Of a stretch of DNA of 64,000 bases, positions 8,761 to 17,832 are shown piece by piece. Numbering within the stretch: position 1 is the first letter of the stretch; the number at the start of each line of letters is the position of its first letter. The position numbers and the translations under genes were made by a program. The notes beneath the pieces were generated by a model. The model was given only the letters and a program-made list of their open reading frames with translations. It was not told the origin of the DNA and searched no databases. Source of the DNA: Antarcticimicrobium sediminis (GTDB taxonomy: Bacteria > Pseudomonadota > Alphaproteobacteria > Rhodobacterales > Rhodobacteraceae); contig NZ_SMFP01000005.1 in the NCBI RefSeq assembly GCF_004348975.1, positions 186,001-250,000 of the forward strand. The letters are read 5' to 3'.

Positions 8761-10391
8761 TGCGGGCCTGGGAGGTCGCGCGCGCTTGGTTCGATGCGAT
8801 CGTTCTGGAGCCGGGGCGCGAAATGCGCTGGTCCTTCCTGCCGCCGCTGATGGTCTATTTTGCCTATGGCGCCTCGGGGCTGACCTCGGTGGTGGGCACC
8901 TTCTTCGTCAAGGACTATCTTGATCTGTCGGCGGCCGTGATCGCCGGTCTGGGGTTCTGGATCGGGCTGCCCTGGGCGCTGAAGATGCCGGTGGGCCATC
9001 TGGTCGACCTGATGTGGCGGCGCAAATGGGTGCTGGTGTTCTTTGGCGCCGGGCTGATTTCGGCCAGCTTCCTGATCATGTTTGGGCTTGCGACCCGCGT
9101 GGTCTGGATGGCGGATGTCATGTCCGTCACCGCTTGGTATGTGCTGGCCGCGCTACTGTCGCCCTGTGGCTATGTGGTACAGGACGCGGTGGCAGACGCG
9201 CTCTCGGTCGAGGCGGTGCCGAAACTGGACGAGACCGGGGCACCGCTGGATGACGAGACCAAGCGGGTGCTGCACACCACGATGCAAACGCTGGGCCGCG
9301 TTGCCTTGATCGGGGCGCTCTCGGCGGTGGCCGCGCTCAACATCACGCTGTTTTCCGGCATCGACAGCCTGCCCGAGGCGGCCAAGGACGCGGTCTATGG
9401 CCGGGTCTATCTGATCGCTCTTGTGATCCCGGTGATCTCGGTCTCTGGTGTGTTGCTGGCCATGGTGCAACAACGCCGCCAGATCGCTGCCTTGATGGCG
9501 GCGGGGCTTGCCCGCACAGAGGCCGAGGCGCAGTTCGCCCCCGAGGGTGGCGCGGTCAAACCGAACTGGTCCTACTTCATCGGCGGCGCGGCCTTTGTCG
9601 CGCTCTCCGTCACGCTGGGTGTGTCCGACATCGCCTTTGCGCAAGAACTGATCTTTGCCGGCTCCTTCACCATCGTGATTTACCTGATGCGCCAGCTCAT
9701 CACGGTACTGGAGCCGGCCAAGGCGCGCGCGCTGATCGGCACCGCGATCATCATCTTCATCTTTCGCGCCACGCCGCTGCCCGGCGCCGGGGCGACCTGG
9801 TTCACCATCGACGAGTTGGGGTTCGATCAGCAATTCCTCGCGGTGCTGTCGCTAATCACCTCGGTGCTGACGCTGGTGGGCATGTTCGTTCTGCGCCCGC
9901 TGATGGCCAATCATACCATCGTCTATATCGTGGTGCTTCTGACGGCGGCCTCCGGGCTTTTGGCGCTGCCCAATATCGGGCTGTTCTATGGCGTCCAGAC
10001 CTGGACCGCGGCGCTGACCAACGGCATCGTTGACGCCCGTTTCATCGCTATCCTCGACACCGCGATGGAAAGCCCGCTGGGCCAGATCGCGATGATCCCG
10101 ATGCTGGCCTGGATCGCCCGCAATGCGCCCGACAATCTCAAGGCGACCTTCTTTGCTGTGATGGCATCCTTCACCAATCTGGCGCTGTCGGCCAGCAGCC
10201 TGGGCACCAAATACCTCAACCAGATCTTCACCGTCACGCGCGAGGTCGCGGGCCCCGACGGCACCGTGACCGCGCAGGCCGATTATTCGCACTTGGGCCT
10301 TTTGCTGATCGTCGTTGCCGGGATCACCGTGGCGTTGCCGCTGCTGGCGGTGGCCGTGGTACAAAATTCACGCCTGCGTACCACGGATTAA
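8757..10391 (+). CDS. BT1/folate-biopterin-transporter-like MFS membrane protein
   Basis: A 544-residue polytopic membrane protein with about 12 hydrophobic segments. The region GYVVQDAVADALSVE resembles the conserved loop of the BT1 (folate/biopterin transporter) branch of the major facilitator superfamily, as does the general layout. Substrate is not deducible. It is translationally coupled to the CorC-like gene before it, so an ion or metabolite transport role together with that protein is plausible. The BT1 assignment rests on one motif and topology only. Confidence 0.65.
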   Translation: MMRAWEVARAWFDAIVLEPGREMRWSFLPPLMVYFAYGASGLTSVVGTFFVKDYLDLSAAVIAGLGFWIGLPWALKMPVGHLVDLMWRRKWVLVFFGAGLISASFLIMFGLATRVVWMADVMSVTAWYVLAALLSPCGYVVQDAVADALSVEAVPKLDETGAPLDDETKRVLHTTMQTLGRVALIGALSAVAALNITLFSGIDSLPEAAKDAVYGRVYLIALVIPVISVSGVLLAMVQQRRQIAALMAAGLARTEAEAQFAPEGGAVKPNWSYFIGGAAFVALSVTLGVSDIAFAQELIFAGSFTIVIYLMRQLITVLEPAKARALIGTAIIIFIFRATPLPGAGATWFTIDELGFDQQFLAVLSLITSVLTLVGMFVLRPLMANHTIVYIVVLLTAASGLLALPNIGLFYGVQTWTAALTNGIVDARFIAILDTAMESPLGQIAMIPMLAWIARNAPDNLKATFFAVMASFTNLALSASSLGTKYLNQIFTVTREVAGPDGTVTAQADYSHLGLLLIVVAGITVALPLLAVAVVQNSRLRTTD

Positions 10392-10408
10392 GCCCTGGTT
10401 TCGCGCGG

Positions 10409-10660
10409 TCAGGGGCGCGCCAGAGACAGCGCACCGGGCTGAAACACACCGCAGCCCTGCCCGGCCTCACCTTCCAAATCCTTGTAGAGCGTCATCATTT
10501 GATGCTGGATGCGGCTGATATTGGTGTCGTCGTGTCACCCGTGGATATTGGCGGCCGCACGCCAGGTGGAACCGCTGGTCAACTCGTTTCGTTCCAGAAG
10601 CGCAACATCCGACCATCCCAGTTTCGTCAGGTGGTGCAGGATCGAGCCTCCGATAACGTC
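10409..10660 (-). pseudogene. Decayed N-terminal fragment of a GcvT-type FAD oxidoreductase
   Basis: Reading the minus strand gives VIGGSILHHLTKLGWSDV, then ALLERNELTSGSTWRAA, an in-frame stop, DDTNISRIQ, TLYKDLEGEAGQGCGV and a second stop. This matches residues about 9-83 of the intact plus-strand flavoprotein beginning at 10932 (VIGGGVVGCSVLYHLTKLGW, LLERSELTSGSTWHAAG, GDTNMAALQ, LYKELEEITGMSCGL). A short deletion removes part of the dinucleotide-binding glycine loop, and the WHAAG histidine, the usual flavin attachment site, is Arg. There are two stops and no start, so it is a remnant of a paralogue, inverted relative to the intact copy. Confidence 0.8.
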
Positions 10661-10835
10661 GCCGGTTTCGTCATCCTCGCTTCGCAGGTCGACCATGTCC
10701 CCATTCCAGCCTCGACCACGTCATCGCCGCCACCGCCCTCGATCACCTGATAGGTTTCGTCCGCGGTGTTCGTTTCGATCATCTCGTCCACGCTGCTGCC
10801 GACATAGCCGGACAGGTCGGCCCCAGCAGGTCGCG
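10661..10835 (-). pseudogene. RTX-like calcium-binding fragment, frameshifted
   Basis: Directly upstream of the flavoprotein remnant on the same strand, a frame reads ADLSGYVGSSVDEMIE ... YQVIEGGGGDDVVEAGMG. With a one-base shift it continues GDMVDLRSEDDETGDVIGG into the flavoprotein fragment. The GGGGDDVV block has the RTX nonapeptide pattern, as in the large RTX gene at 14095-16533. No start codon with a ribosome-binding site or intact end is seen, so I read it as debris. Whether it was ever one gene with the flavoprotein piece is uncertain. Confidence 0.5.
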
Positions 10836-10931
10836 CATCGCTATTCTCGCAGCGACAAACCGGGTCGCTTTCGGGCAAGCAGCGCGCGGCGCGGCCCCAC
10901 AAGCTGGGTTCAAACCCGCGGGAGGACCCCA

Positions 10932-13340
10932 ATGAAAACCACCACACGCGTGGCCGTCATCGGCGGCGGAGTCGTCGGATGTTCCGTACTGTATCACCTG
11001 ACCAAGCTGGGCTGGTCGGATGTGATGCTGCTGGAACGCTCCGAACTGACCTCGGGCTCCACCTGGCACGCGGCGGGGGGCTTTCACACCCTGAACGGCG
11101 ATACCAATATGGCGGCGCTGCAAGGCTATACCATCCGCCTGTACAAGGAGCTGGAAGAGATCACCGGCATGTCCTGCGGGCTGCACCATGTCGGCGGGGT
11201 GACGCTGGCCGACAACCGCGACCGGTTCGACATGTTGCTGGCGGAACGCGCCAAGCACCGCTTTATGGGGTTGGAGACCGAGATCGTCGGGCCGGAAGAG
11301 ATCGCGAAAATCTCCCCGATCACCAATCTCGACGGCATCATCGGCGCGCTCTACGATCCGCTCGACGGGCATCTCGACCCCTCGGGCACGACGCATGCCT
11401 ATGCCAAGGCGGCGCGTATGGGCGGCGCCGTGATCGAAACCCACTGCATGGTGCGCGAGACCAACCAACGCCCTGATGGCACATGGGATGTGGTCACCGA
11501 CAAGGGCACCCTGCACGCGGAACATGTGGTCAATGCCGGCGGCCTTTGGGCGCGCGAGGTGGCGGCGATGGCGGGCATCTATGCCCCGCTACACCCGATG
11601 GAACATCAATACATCGTCACCGACGATATCCCCGAGATTTACGAACGCGAGACGGAACATCCGCATGTGGTGGACCCCGCTGGCGAAAGCTATCTGCGCC
11701 AAGAAGGGCGCGGGCTTTGCATCGGGTTCTATGAGCAGCGCGCAAAGCCCTGGGCGGTGGATGGCACGCCGTGGAGCTTTGGCCATGAGCTGCTGCCAGA
11801 TGACTTTGATAAGATCTCGGAAAGCATTGAATTTGCGTACAAACGCTTTCCCGTTTTGGAACGCGCGGGAGTCAAATCCGTGATCCACGGCCCGTTCACC
11901 TTTGCCCCGGACGGCAACCCGCTGGTCGGCCCGGTGCCGGGGTTGCGCAACTATTGGTCGGCCTGCGGGGTGATGGCCGGATTCAGCCAAGGCGGCGGCG
12001 TCGGGCTGACACTGGCGCAATGGATGATCGAGGGAGAGCCAGAGCGCGACGTGATGGCGATGGATGTGGCGCGCTTTGGTGACTGGATCAGCCCGGGCTA
12101 TACCCGCCCGAAAGTCATTGAAAACTATCAGAAACGCTTTTCCGTCTCCTACCCGAACGAAGAGCTTCCGGCGGCCCGACCAAACCGGACCACGCCGATG
12201 TATGACATCTTTTCAGAGATGGGCGCAGTCTGGGGTCAGCGCTACGGGCTAGAGGTCGCCAACTATTTCGCCACGGGCAATGAGCCGCATTATGAAACCC
12301 CCAGTTTTCGCCGCTCCAATGCCTTTGAAGCCATCGCGCGTGAGGTGAGAAGCGTACGAGAAGCGGTTGGAATAAATGAGATTCACAATTTTGGGAAGTA
12401 CCGCATAACCGGCCCCTCGGCGCGCCGCTGGCTTGATCGCATCATGGCCGGTCGTATCCCCAAGCCGGGGCGGCTGTCGCTGTCTCCGATGCTGTCCGAG
12501 CATGGCAAGTTGATCGGCGATTTCACCGTCTCCTGTATTGATGAGGAGACGTTTCAACTCACCGCCTCCTATGGCGCGCAAGCTTATCACATGCGCTGGT
12601 TTCTAGAACATCAGGAAGATGGCGTAACCATCGAGAATATAAGCGATAAACTGAACGGATTTCAAATCGCAGGGCCCAAGGCGCAAGATCTGCTCGCCGC
12701 CTGCACCCGCACGGAAGTCTCGGACATGCGCTTCATGGATGTGCGGTTGATGACGGTGGGGATGACCGACTGTCTGGTGCAACGGGTCAGCTATACCGGC
12801 GATCTGGGCTTTGAAATCTATTGCGATCCAATGGCGCAACGGCAGCTTTGGAATACGCTTTTCGCCGCCGGTCAGGCCCATGGCATCGCCCCGTTTGGCA
12901 TGCGCGCGATGATGTCGCTCAGGCTCGACAAGTTCTTCGGCAGTTGGATGGCCGAGTATTCCCCCGATTACACGCCTGCACAAACCGGCTTGGATCGCTT
13001 TATATCCTTTAAGAAAAACATTGATTTCATTGGACGTTCCGCTGTTGAGGCCGAACATAAATCTGGCGCGGCACGGCGTCTTTGCGCCTTTGTGGTCGAT
13101 GCAAAAGACGCCGATGTGAACGGCTATGAACCGATCTGGCTGGACGGCACGGTTCAGGGATTTTGCACCTCGGGCGGGTATTCCCATCACGCGGGTTGCT
13201 CTGTCGCGTTGGGGTTCCTGCCGACCGAGCGGGTTGTCGACGGGCTGGAGGTCGCGATCGAGATCCTCGGGCAGATGTGCAAGGCCCGCCTGATCACCGT
13301 GCCACTGTTCGATCCGGACGGGACACGAATGCGCGGGTGA
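10932..13340 (+). CDS. GcvT-type FAD-dependent oxidoreductase (dimethylglycine/sarcosine dehydrogenase family)
   Basis: An 802-residue flavoprotein. The N-terminal DAO domain has VAVIGGGVVGCS (about 8-18) and TWHAAGG, with His46 at the usual covalent FAD site. It is followed by the FAO-middle domain and C-terminal GcvT and GcvT-C folate-binding domains (about 430-800; FGKYRITGPSARRWLDRI, SYTGDLGFEIYCD). This architecture is that of dimethylglycine, sarcosine and related N-methyl amine dehydrogenases, which pass the C1 unit to tetrahydrofolate. The exact substrate is not evident. The ATG at 10932 follows a GGAGGA ribosome-binding site. The frame is open for about 420 bases upstream, but that part overlaps minus-strand gene debris and has no family similarity. 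Confidence 0.88.
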   Translation: MKTTTRVAVIGGGVVGCSVLYHLTKLGWSDVMLLERSELTSGSTWHAAGGFHTLNGDTNMAALQGYTIRLYKELEEITGMSCGLHHVGGVTLADNRDRFDMLLAERAKHRFMGLETEIVGPEEIAKISPITNLDGIIGALYDPLDGHLDPSGTTHAYAKAARMGGAVIETHCMVRETNQRPDGTWDVVTDKGTLHAEHVVNAGGLWAREVAAMAGIYAPLHPMEHQYIVTDDIPEIYERETEHPHVVDPAGESYLRQEGRGLCIGFYEQRAKPWAVDGTPWSFGHELLPDDFDKISESIEFAYKRFPVLERAGVKSVIHGPFTFAPDGNPLVGPVPGLRNYWSACGVMAGFSQGGGVGLTLAQWMIEGEPERDVMAMDVARFGDWISPGYTRPKVIENYQKRFSVSYPNEELPAARPNRTTPMYDIFSEMGAVWGQRYGLEVANYFATGNEPHYETPSFRRSNAFEAIAREVRSVREAVGINEIHNFGKYRITGPSARRWLDRIMAGRIPKPGRLSLSPMLSEHGKLIGDFTVSCIDEETFQLTASYGAQAYHMRWFLEHQEDGVTIENISDKLNGFQIAGPKAQDLLAACTRTEVSDMRFMDVRLMTVGMTDCLVQRVSYTGDLGFEIYCDPMAQRQLWNTLFAAGQAHGIAPFGMRAMMSLRLDKFFGSWMAEYSPDYTPAQTGLDRFISFKKNIDFIGRSAVEAEHKSGAARRLCAFVVDAKDADVNGYEPIWLDGTVQGFCTSGGYSHHAGCSVALGFLPTERVVDGLEVAIEILGQMCKARLITVPLFDPDGTRMRG

Positions 13341-13371
13341 CAGCGCCCGCGGCCCGCGCCATGATCAAGCC

Positions 13372-13983
13372 ATGACAGATCTTCCAATCTTGCTGCTCGC
13401 CGCCGGGCAATCACGTCGCATGCGTGGGCGCGACAAACTGATGGAGCCCGTCGCGGGCACGCCGCTGCTGCGGCGCATGGCCCGGCGCGCCTGCGCCGCC
13501 GGGCTCGGTCCGGTAATCGTGGCGCTGCCGCCCGCCCCGCACCCGCGCCATGACGCCGTGGCGGGGCTGCCCATCACCCCGGTTCCGGTGCCTGATCTGG
13601 CCGAGGGGATCGCGGCAAGTCTGAAACGTGCGCTCGCCGCGCTGCCGCCTGCGGCGGAGGCGGTGATGATCCTGCTGGCGGATCTGCCCGACCTGACCAC
13701 CGATGATTTGCAAACCGTCGCCGCTGCGATGGGGGCGCGCGCTGACACCCTGATCTGGCGCGGGGCCACGGCGGCGGGGAAACCCGGTCACCCGGTGATC
13801 TTTGCCCGGGCGCTGTTCGACGAGTTGGCCGCACTCAGCGGCGACAACGGTGCCCAGATGGTGATCCGGCGTCACGCCGAACATATGGCCCTGGTCCCGC
13901 TGCCCGCTCGCCATGCGCTCAATGATCTGGATACGCCCGAGGATTGGGCGGCTTGGCGTGCGGCGCGGACCCCTGCCCCCTGA
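13372..13983 (+). CDS. MobA/MocA-like nucleotidyltransferase
   Basis: A 203-residue NTP-transferase-3 family protein. The N-terminal signature LLAAGQSRRMRGRDKLMEPV binds the nucleotide, and LLADLPDLT supplies the metal-binding Asp. GKPGHPVIF and GDNGAQ are typical of MocA-type molybdenum cofactor cytidylyltransferases (CTP plus Mo-molybdopterin). The PGHP motif supports MocA over MobA, but no molybdoenzyme gene lies in the window. It starts 32 bases after the flavoprotein gene. Confidence 0.8.
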   Translation: MTDLPILLLAAGQSRRMRGRDKLMEPVAGTPLLRRMARRACAAGLGPVIVALPPAPHPRHDAVAGLPITPVPVPDLAEGIAASLKRALAALPPAAEAVMILLADLPDLTTDDLQTVAAAMGARADTLIWRGATAAGKPGHPVIFARALFDELAALSGDNGAQMVIRRHAEHMALVPLPARHALNDLDTPEDWAAWRAARTPAP

Positions 13984-14000
13984 TCCCGGACGCGCACGAA

Positions 14001-14027
14001 AAAGGCAGGGCGTGAACCCTGCCTTCC
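14001..14027 (-). terminator. Intrinsic terminator for the RTX/Hint gene
   Basis: A perfect nine-base stem, AAGGCAGGG (14002-14010) and CCCTGCCTT (14017-14025), surrounds a six-base loop. Read on the minus strand the stem runs into TTTTTC, so it terminates the RTX/Hint transcript. It may also stop readthrough from the convergent MocA-like gene. Confidence 0.75.
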
Positions 14028-14094
14028 CCGCGCGCACTTGGCGCGACCTTGCCTAGCTTGCAATCAATCACCAGGTTCCCCCAACCCCGGCGGA

Positions 14095-16533
14095 TCACTG
14101 CATCAGCAAGGCTGCCTCGTGTTTTTTCAACGAACGGCGCGCAGCCTGATATCCCGCGAGCCCCTGTTGCGTGCGCAACTCGGGGAACAGGGCAAGGATT
14201 TCGTCCCTTTGGGTGCCCTGCATGCCATTCAACGTCAGATCCCCCGGTTGGAAGCTTTCGGTCCAGGCCCCATCCGAGAGCACGACCTCGTGCTGATCGA
14301 ACATGAAGTGGATATAGGTGACCGAAGACTGTTCGATCCGCTCGACCCCCTCCATGCCGACAAGATGCTTGGCCGCGACCAGAACCTCGCGGTCCTCGAA
14401 ATACAGCGCGGTACGGTCATTGGCGAGCAACACCCGGTGCTGCGGGCTGACCATCATGTCGCGTTCCGGTAGCCCCTTGCCCAAGGCCCCCTTGCGGATC
14501 ATCACCGGTTGCAGATGATCGGCCAGCGACAATTCCAGCCCGTTCAGACGGCGGCTCCCGACCCAGCGGATTTCCTGAATGCCGTTGTCCCGGGTGATCA
14601 CACGATCACCGATCTCCAGATCTTCGACCAACCGTTCGCCCTGCGGCGTCGCGATCCGCGTGCCGGGGGTGAAACAGGGAATGATATTTTCGATCTCGGC
14701 AAAGTTCATCGTGCCGGTCGGAGCCCCGGTTCCGTCAAAGAAATCAATCGTCCCCGAGGTGCTGTTGCCGTCAGGATCCAGCGTCTGGCTGGTGATGGTA
14801 AAGTTGGTTCCGGTCAGATCCAGCGTGTCGTAATCATCACCACCGCTGCCGCCGTCGACGGTATCGTTGCCATCACCGCCGATGAAGGTGTCGCGGTCGT
14901 CGCCACCGATCAGCGTGTCGTCGCCCTGACCACCGATGATGGTGTCGTTGCCGGCTCCGCCTTCGATATAATCGTCGTCGATGCCGCCATCCAGGACGTC
15001 ATCTCCAGCACCGCCAAAAAGAGTATCGTCGTCATCCTGGCCGTAGATGGTATCGTCACCGGCACCGCCATAGATCACATCCATGCCGTTGGTCGGATCG
15101 GGATCGGGGTCGCCAACGCTGCCGTCATCGCGGATGTTCAACCCATCGGGAAAGATCGGGTCCAATCCGCCATAGATGGTGTCGTCACCCTCGCCGCCAT
15201 GGATCTCGTCGGAGCCCTCGCCGCCCACGATCACGTCGTCGCCGCTGCCGCCGTCGATGGTATCGTCGTCGAGCCCGCCGTCGATGATGTCATCGCCAGC
15301 GCCGCCATAGATCACGTCATTGTCGTCGCCGGTGGTGATGGTGTCATTGCCATCGCCGCCATGCACGGTGTCGCGATCATCATAGGGATCGGAATCGGCC
15401 GGCACCGCTGGCAGCCCCTCATAGGAGGGGAAGCCGCGATCTGGCAGCGGTATGCCAGAGGTCGAGCTGGTGTCGATGATGTCGTCGCCGTCGCCGCCGT
15501 CAACGGTATCGCTCCCGTCGCCGCCCGTGATCAGATCATCGCCGTCGCCACCGTAAATGATGTCGTCGCCCGCGCCCCCGTGCAGCGAGTCGTCGCCGCC
15601 GATGCCCGGATCATAGGCCGGGGCGTCAAAATAGATGTCGGTCACGGCAATGCCGGAGTCCAGCGGCCCGTCCTGGTCGTGGATGATGGTCAGGCTTGCG
15701 ACCGGTCCGGGAATATTGACCAAGACCGAATAGGACTCGGTCGTATAAGGCTCGTTGCCACCATTGGAGTCGGCGGTATCGACCCCGGGCACCGCATCGG
15801 TATCCGAAAGGGTAAGGTCGGACCCGCCGGTCATGTTGATTTCGATCGGGTCGCCATTGATGTCGAACGCCTTGACCGTGACCAACCCATCGTTGTCGAT
15901 ATCATTGATACGGAAGGACACGTTCTCGACCGGTTCCGAAAACCCGAGATCATAGGTCACCGGCTGGTTCTCGACATAGGCGTCGGAATCAAGCGAGCTG
16001 GTCACGTCGGCCGGGGCGCCGTCGGTTACGATACCGTCGACCAGTTGTGTATGGCTCGCGAAGGTCGAGGCGCTGCCCGGTCCCTGTGTCACGTTGAAGG
16101 TCACATCGACCGTACCGGTGTTCTGCGTGAACCCACCGCTCAGATCGTCGCCAACGTCAATCGCGCCGCCATCATCGGGGTCAGGGGCCTGATCCCATTG
16201 GAAAACTTCGCGACCACCGCCAGCGCCCCTGCCGGCTGCCGTGTCATCGCCATATATGATATCGTCTCCGACCTGGCCATAGACTTCGTCATCGCCGCTG
16301 CCGGCATAGATCTCGTCATCGCCTTCGCCCGCTTCGATAAAGTCATCGCCCGCACCGGCGTCGACGATGTCGTCATCGGGAGCTTCCCCCGGCAGGTTCG
16401 CGTCGCCATTGTCGATCATGTCGCCGTCGGGATCGCCGGTATAGGCCGCATCGATACGGTTATCGGTCGCGTCGCCTTCAACGATTCCGTTGCTACTCGG
16501 CCCCGATGCTGGGGGATCGCTTTTTACTGACAT
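14095..16533 (-). CDS. Large RTX calcium-binding protein with C-terminal Hint domain
   Basis: An 812-residue, strongly acidic, probably secreted protein. RTX nonapeptides of GGxGxDxxx type begin near residue 45 (GAGDDFIEAGEGDDEI). An unnamed beta-rich domain, about residues 115-315, is followed by dense RTX blocks to about residue 590. A Hedgehog/intein (Hint) domain starts at Cys620 (CFTPGTRIATPQGERLVEDL, then MVSPQHRVLL). There is no N-terminal signal peptide, consistent with type I export. The start at 16533 has a GAGGAG ribosome-binding site; an in-frame start 29 codons upstream lacks support. Hint-RTX proteins are common in Roseobacter genomes, but their processing is little known. No T1SS genes are adjacent. 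Confidence 0.88.
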   Translation of the reverse strand: MSVKSDPPASGPSSNGIVEGDATDNRIDAAYTGDPDGDMIDNGDANLPGEAPDDDIVDAGAGDDFIEAGEGDDEIYAGSGDDEVYGQVGDDIIYGDDTAAGRGAGGGREVFQWDQAPDPDDGGAIDVGDDLSGGFTQNTGTVDVTFNVTQGPGSASTFASHTQLVDGIVTDGAPADVTSSLDSDAYVENQPVTYDLGFSEPVENVSFRINDIDNDGLVTVKAFDINGDPIEINMTGGSDLTLSDTDAVPGVDTADSNGGNEPYTTESYSVLVNIPGPVASLTIIHDQDGPLDSGIAVTDIYFDAPAYDPGIGGDDSLHGGAGDDIIYGGDGDDLITGGDGSDTVDGGDGDDIIDTSSTSGIPLPDRGFPSYEGLPAVPADSDPYDDRDTVHGGDGNDTITTGDDNDVIYGGAGDDIIDGGLDDDTIDGGSGDDVIVGGEGSDEIHGGEGDDTIYGGLDPIFPDGLNIRDDGSVGDPDPDPTNGMDVIYGGAGDDTIYGQDDDDTLFGGAGDDVLDGGIDDDYIEGGAGNDTIIGGQGDDTLIGGDDRDTFIGGDGNDTVDGGSGGDDYDTLDLTGTNFTITSQTLDPDGNSTSGTIDFFDGTGAPTGTMNFAEIENIIPCFTPGTRIATPQGERLVEDLEIGDRVITRDNGIQEIRWVGSRRLNGLELSLADHLQPVMIRKGALGKGLPERDMMVSPQHRVLLANDRTALYFEDREVLVAAKHLVGMEGVERIEQSSVTYIHFMFDQHEVVLSDGAWTESFQPGDLTLNGMQGTQRDEILALFPELRTQQGLAGYQAARRSLKKHEAALLMQ

Positions 16534-16840
16534 CACACTCTCCTCGTTCGACACACGCAGATCCACCGGGCGCAGATCGCGACCCCAGGCCCCAACTTTG
16601 GTGTAAGTCTTGCATCGCAAGATGATCCGGCCAGTTCAGCGCAGAACGCCTTTGAAAAAACCGGCCCTGCGATTTACGCAGACCGCGTGGCGCCCGCCGC
16701 ATCGCGACCGACACCCCCCATGTCCGAAAACCCGGTTTGATCCGGCCACGAACACGGCTTTTCCTGCATCGTCTTGATGCGAACAGGCGGTCATCCTTAT
16801 GACCTTCAGACATTACCCCCCAGTGGGCACATTAAGAATT

Positions 16841-16860
16841 ACCTGTTGTCCGGAACCGGT
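16841..16860. promoter_or_regulatory. Lux-box-like inverted repeat
   Basis: ACCTGTTGTCCGGAACCGGT is a 20-base interrupted inverted repeat whose outer hexamers are ACCTGT and ACCGGT. It differs at one outer position from the canonical lux-box frame ACCTGT-N8-ACAGGT recognised by LuxR-type regulators. It lies about 310 bases upstream of the RTX/Hint start codon. No luxR or luxI gene is in the window, so this is only a candidate. Confidence 0.3.
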
Positions 16861-17293
16861 CAAAAAGAAAATTAGAACAAAATTCGCATCACATGGCTGG
16901 AAATCGCCCCACAGCCCCCTGAAAACGGGATTATCCGTACAGGGCGCCCGGCTGATTGTTTCTGAATCCTGGGCAGTTTTTGCTGGAAAGCCCCCGCATC
17001 CGGCCTGAACCCCGCGTTTACGGGACGACATACCACAGCATTGTCTCCTATTCAGCAACACTCAAGCGGCAGGCATTTCGCCACCATCGCCCCCAGACTG
17101 GGCCGTCCAAGATCCCGGCGCGGAGTGCAGACTGGAACCAATCATCAGGATTCTGCAAAAACCCTTTCGCAGATCGCAACAATCATCCGACCGCGAGACG
17201 ATTCGGTTCGTTAACCTTTTCACCACACCTGCATTCACCACAGGTCGCATCGGTTTGCCTGCCTGCCCCGGCTCCGGCCCCGACTCCAGCCCC

Positions 17294-17318
17294 GCGGCGA
17301 CGGCGACGGCGACGGCGC
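17294..17318. repeat. GGCGAC hexamer tandem
   Basis: Four near-perfect copies of a GGCGAC unit sit immediately beside the stop codon of the MarR gene at 17320. It is short, non-coding and could vary by slippage. Confidence 0.6.
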
Positions 17319-17319
17319 T

Positions 17320-17832
17320 TCAGAAATCGTGCTTGCGGATATTGGCCAGCATCTTGTGCAGCGTAGAGAGAAAGGCGCGGCGTTCCTCCTCGTCGATGCC
17401 CTCGAACATGCGCTCATGGCTTTCTGCCATTTGCGGCCACATCTGATCAAAGGCAGCCCGCCCCGTCCGGGTCATGAAAATCCGGCTGGCACGTTGGTCG
17501 TCCGGATCGCTTTCGCGCCGGCACAGACCATCACTACACAGCGACTCCAGCGCGCGCGACAGGGTCGATTGTTCGACCACCGCATAGACGCCCAGTTGCG
17601 ACATCTGCAGCCCGTCCATCACCGACAACACCGCGATCGCCCGCATCTTGGCCGTGCTCAACCCCAGCGCCGTCATGTCCCGGCGAAGATCAGCGTTATA
17701 GCGGCCCATGATCCGGTTCATCAGATAGGGGGCAAACCCGTTCAACCCGACTTCGCCCAGCCAATTCGATTGGCCCGCGACGGCCTCCGTCGCGGCAGGG
17801 CCTTGTTCCGGCTGTTCCATCGCCTCGCTCAT
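17320..17832 (-). CDS. MarR family transcriptional regulator
   Basis: A 170-residue winged-helix regulator. The core runs from LMNRIMGRYNADLRRDMTALGLSTAKMRAIAVL through the recognition helix region (VYAVVEQSTLSRALESL) and the wing (CRRESDPDDQRASRIFMT). The ATG at 17832 was chosen because it follows an AGGAGAG site; a longer frame begins at 17877. It is divergent from the 2-hydroxyacid dehydrogenase gene at 18179, so it probably controls that gene and itself. Ligand unknown. Confidence 0.88.
   Translation of the reverse strand: MSEAMEQPEQGPAATEAVAGQSNWLGEVGLNGFAPYLMNRIMGRYNADLRRDMTALGLSTAKMRAIAVLSVMDGLQMSQLGVYAVVEQSTLSRALESLCSDGLCRRESDPDDQRASRIFMTRTGRAAFDQMWPQMAESHERMFEGIDEEERRAFLSTLHKMLANIRKHDF

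Larger units (their letters stand above)
16534..17319. other. 786-base gene-free region
   Basis: No frame here has a credible start, ribosome-binding site and family similarity. The part next to 16533 must contain the RTX promoter. A locally AT-richer stretch (about 16831-16880) contains a lux-box-like inverted repeat. The last 25 bases are a GGCGAC tandem. I see no other structure. Confidence 0.6.

Noticed and set aside
14650-16400. Periodic short repeats resembling a CRISPR or satellite array
   Set aside because: The periodicity follows the nine-residue RTX unit in one reading frame and the copies vary at third positions, so it is coding repetition, not spacers and repeats.
14509-16530. 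673-codon open frame on the plus strand rich in Val, Ile, Ala and Asp
   Set aside because: It is exactly antisense to the RTX/Hint gene; repeated GGxGxD codons on the minus strand give long open frames opposite. The minus-strand product has recognisable domains, a ribosome-binding site and a terminator.
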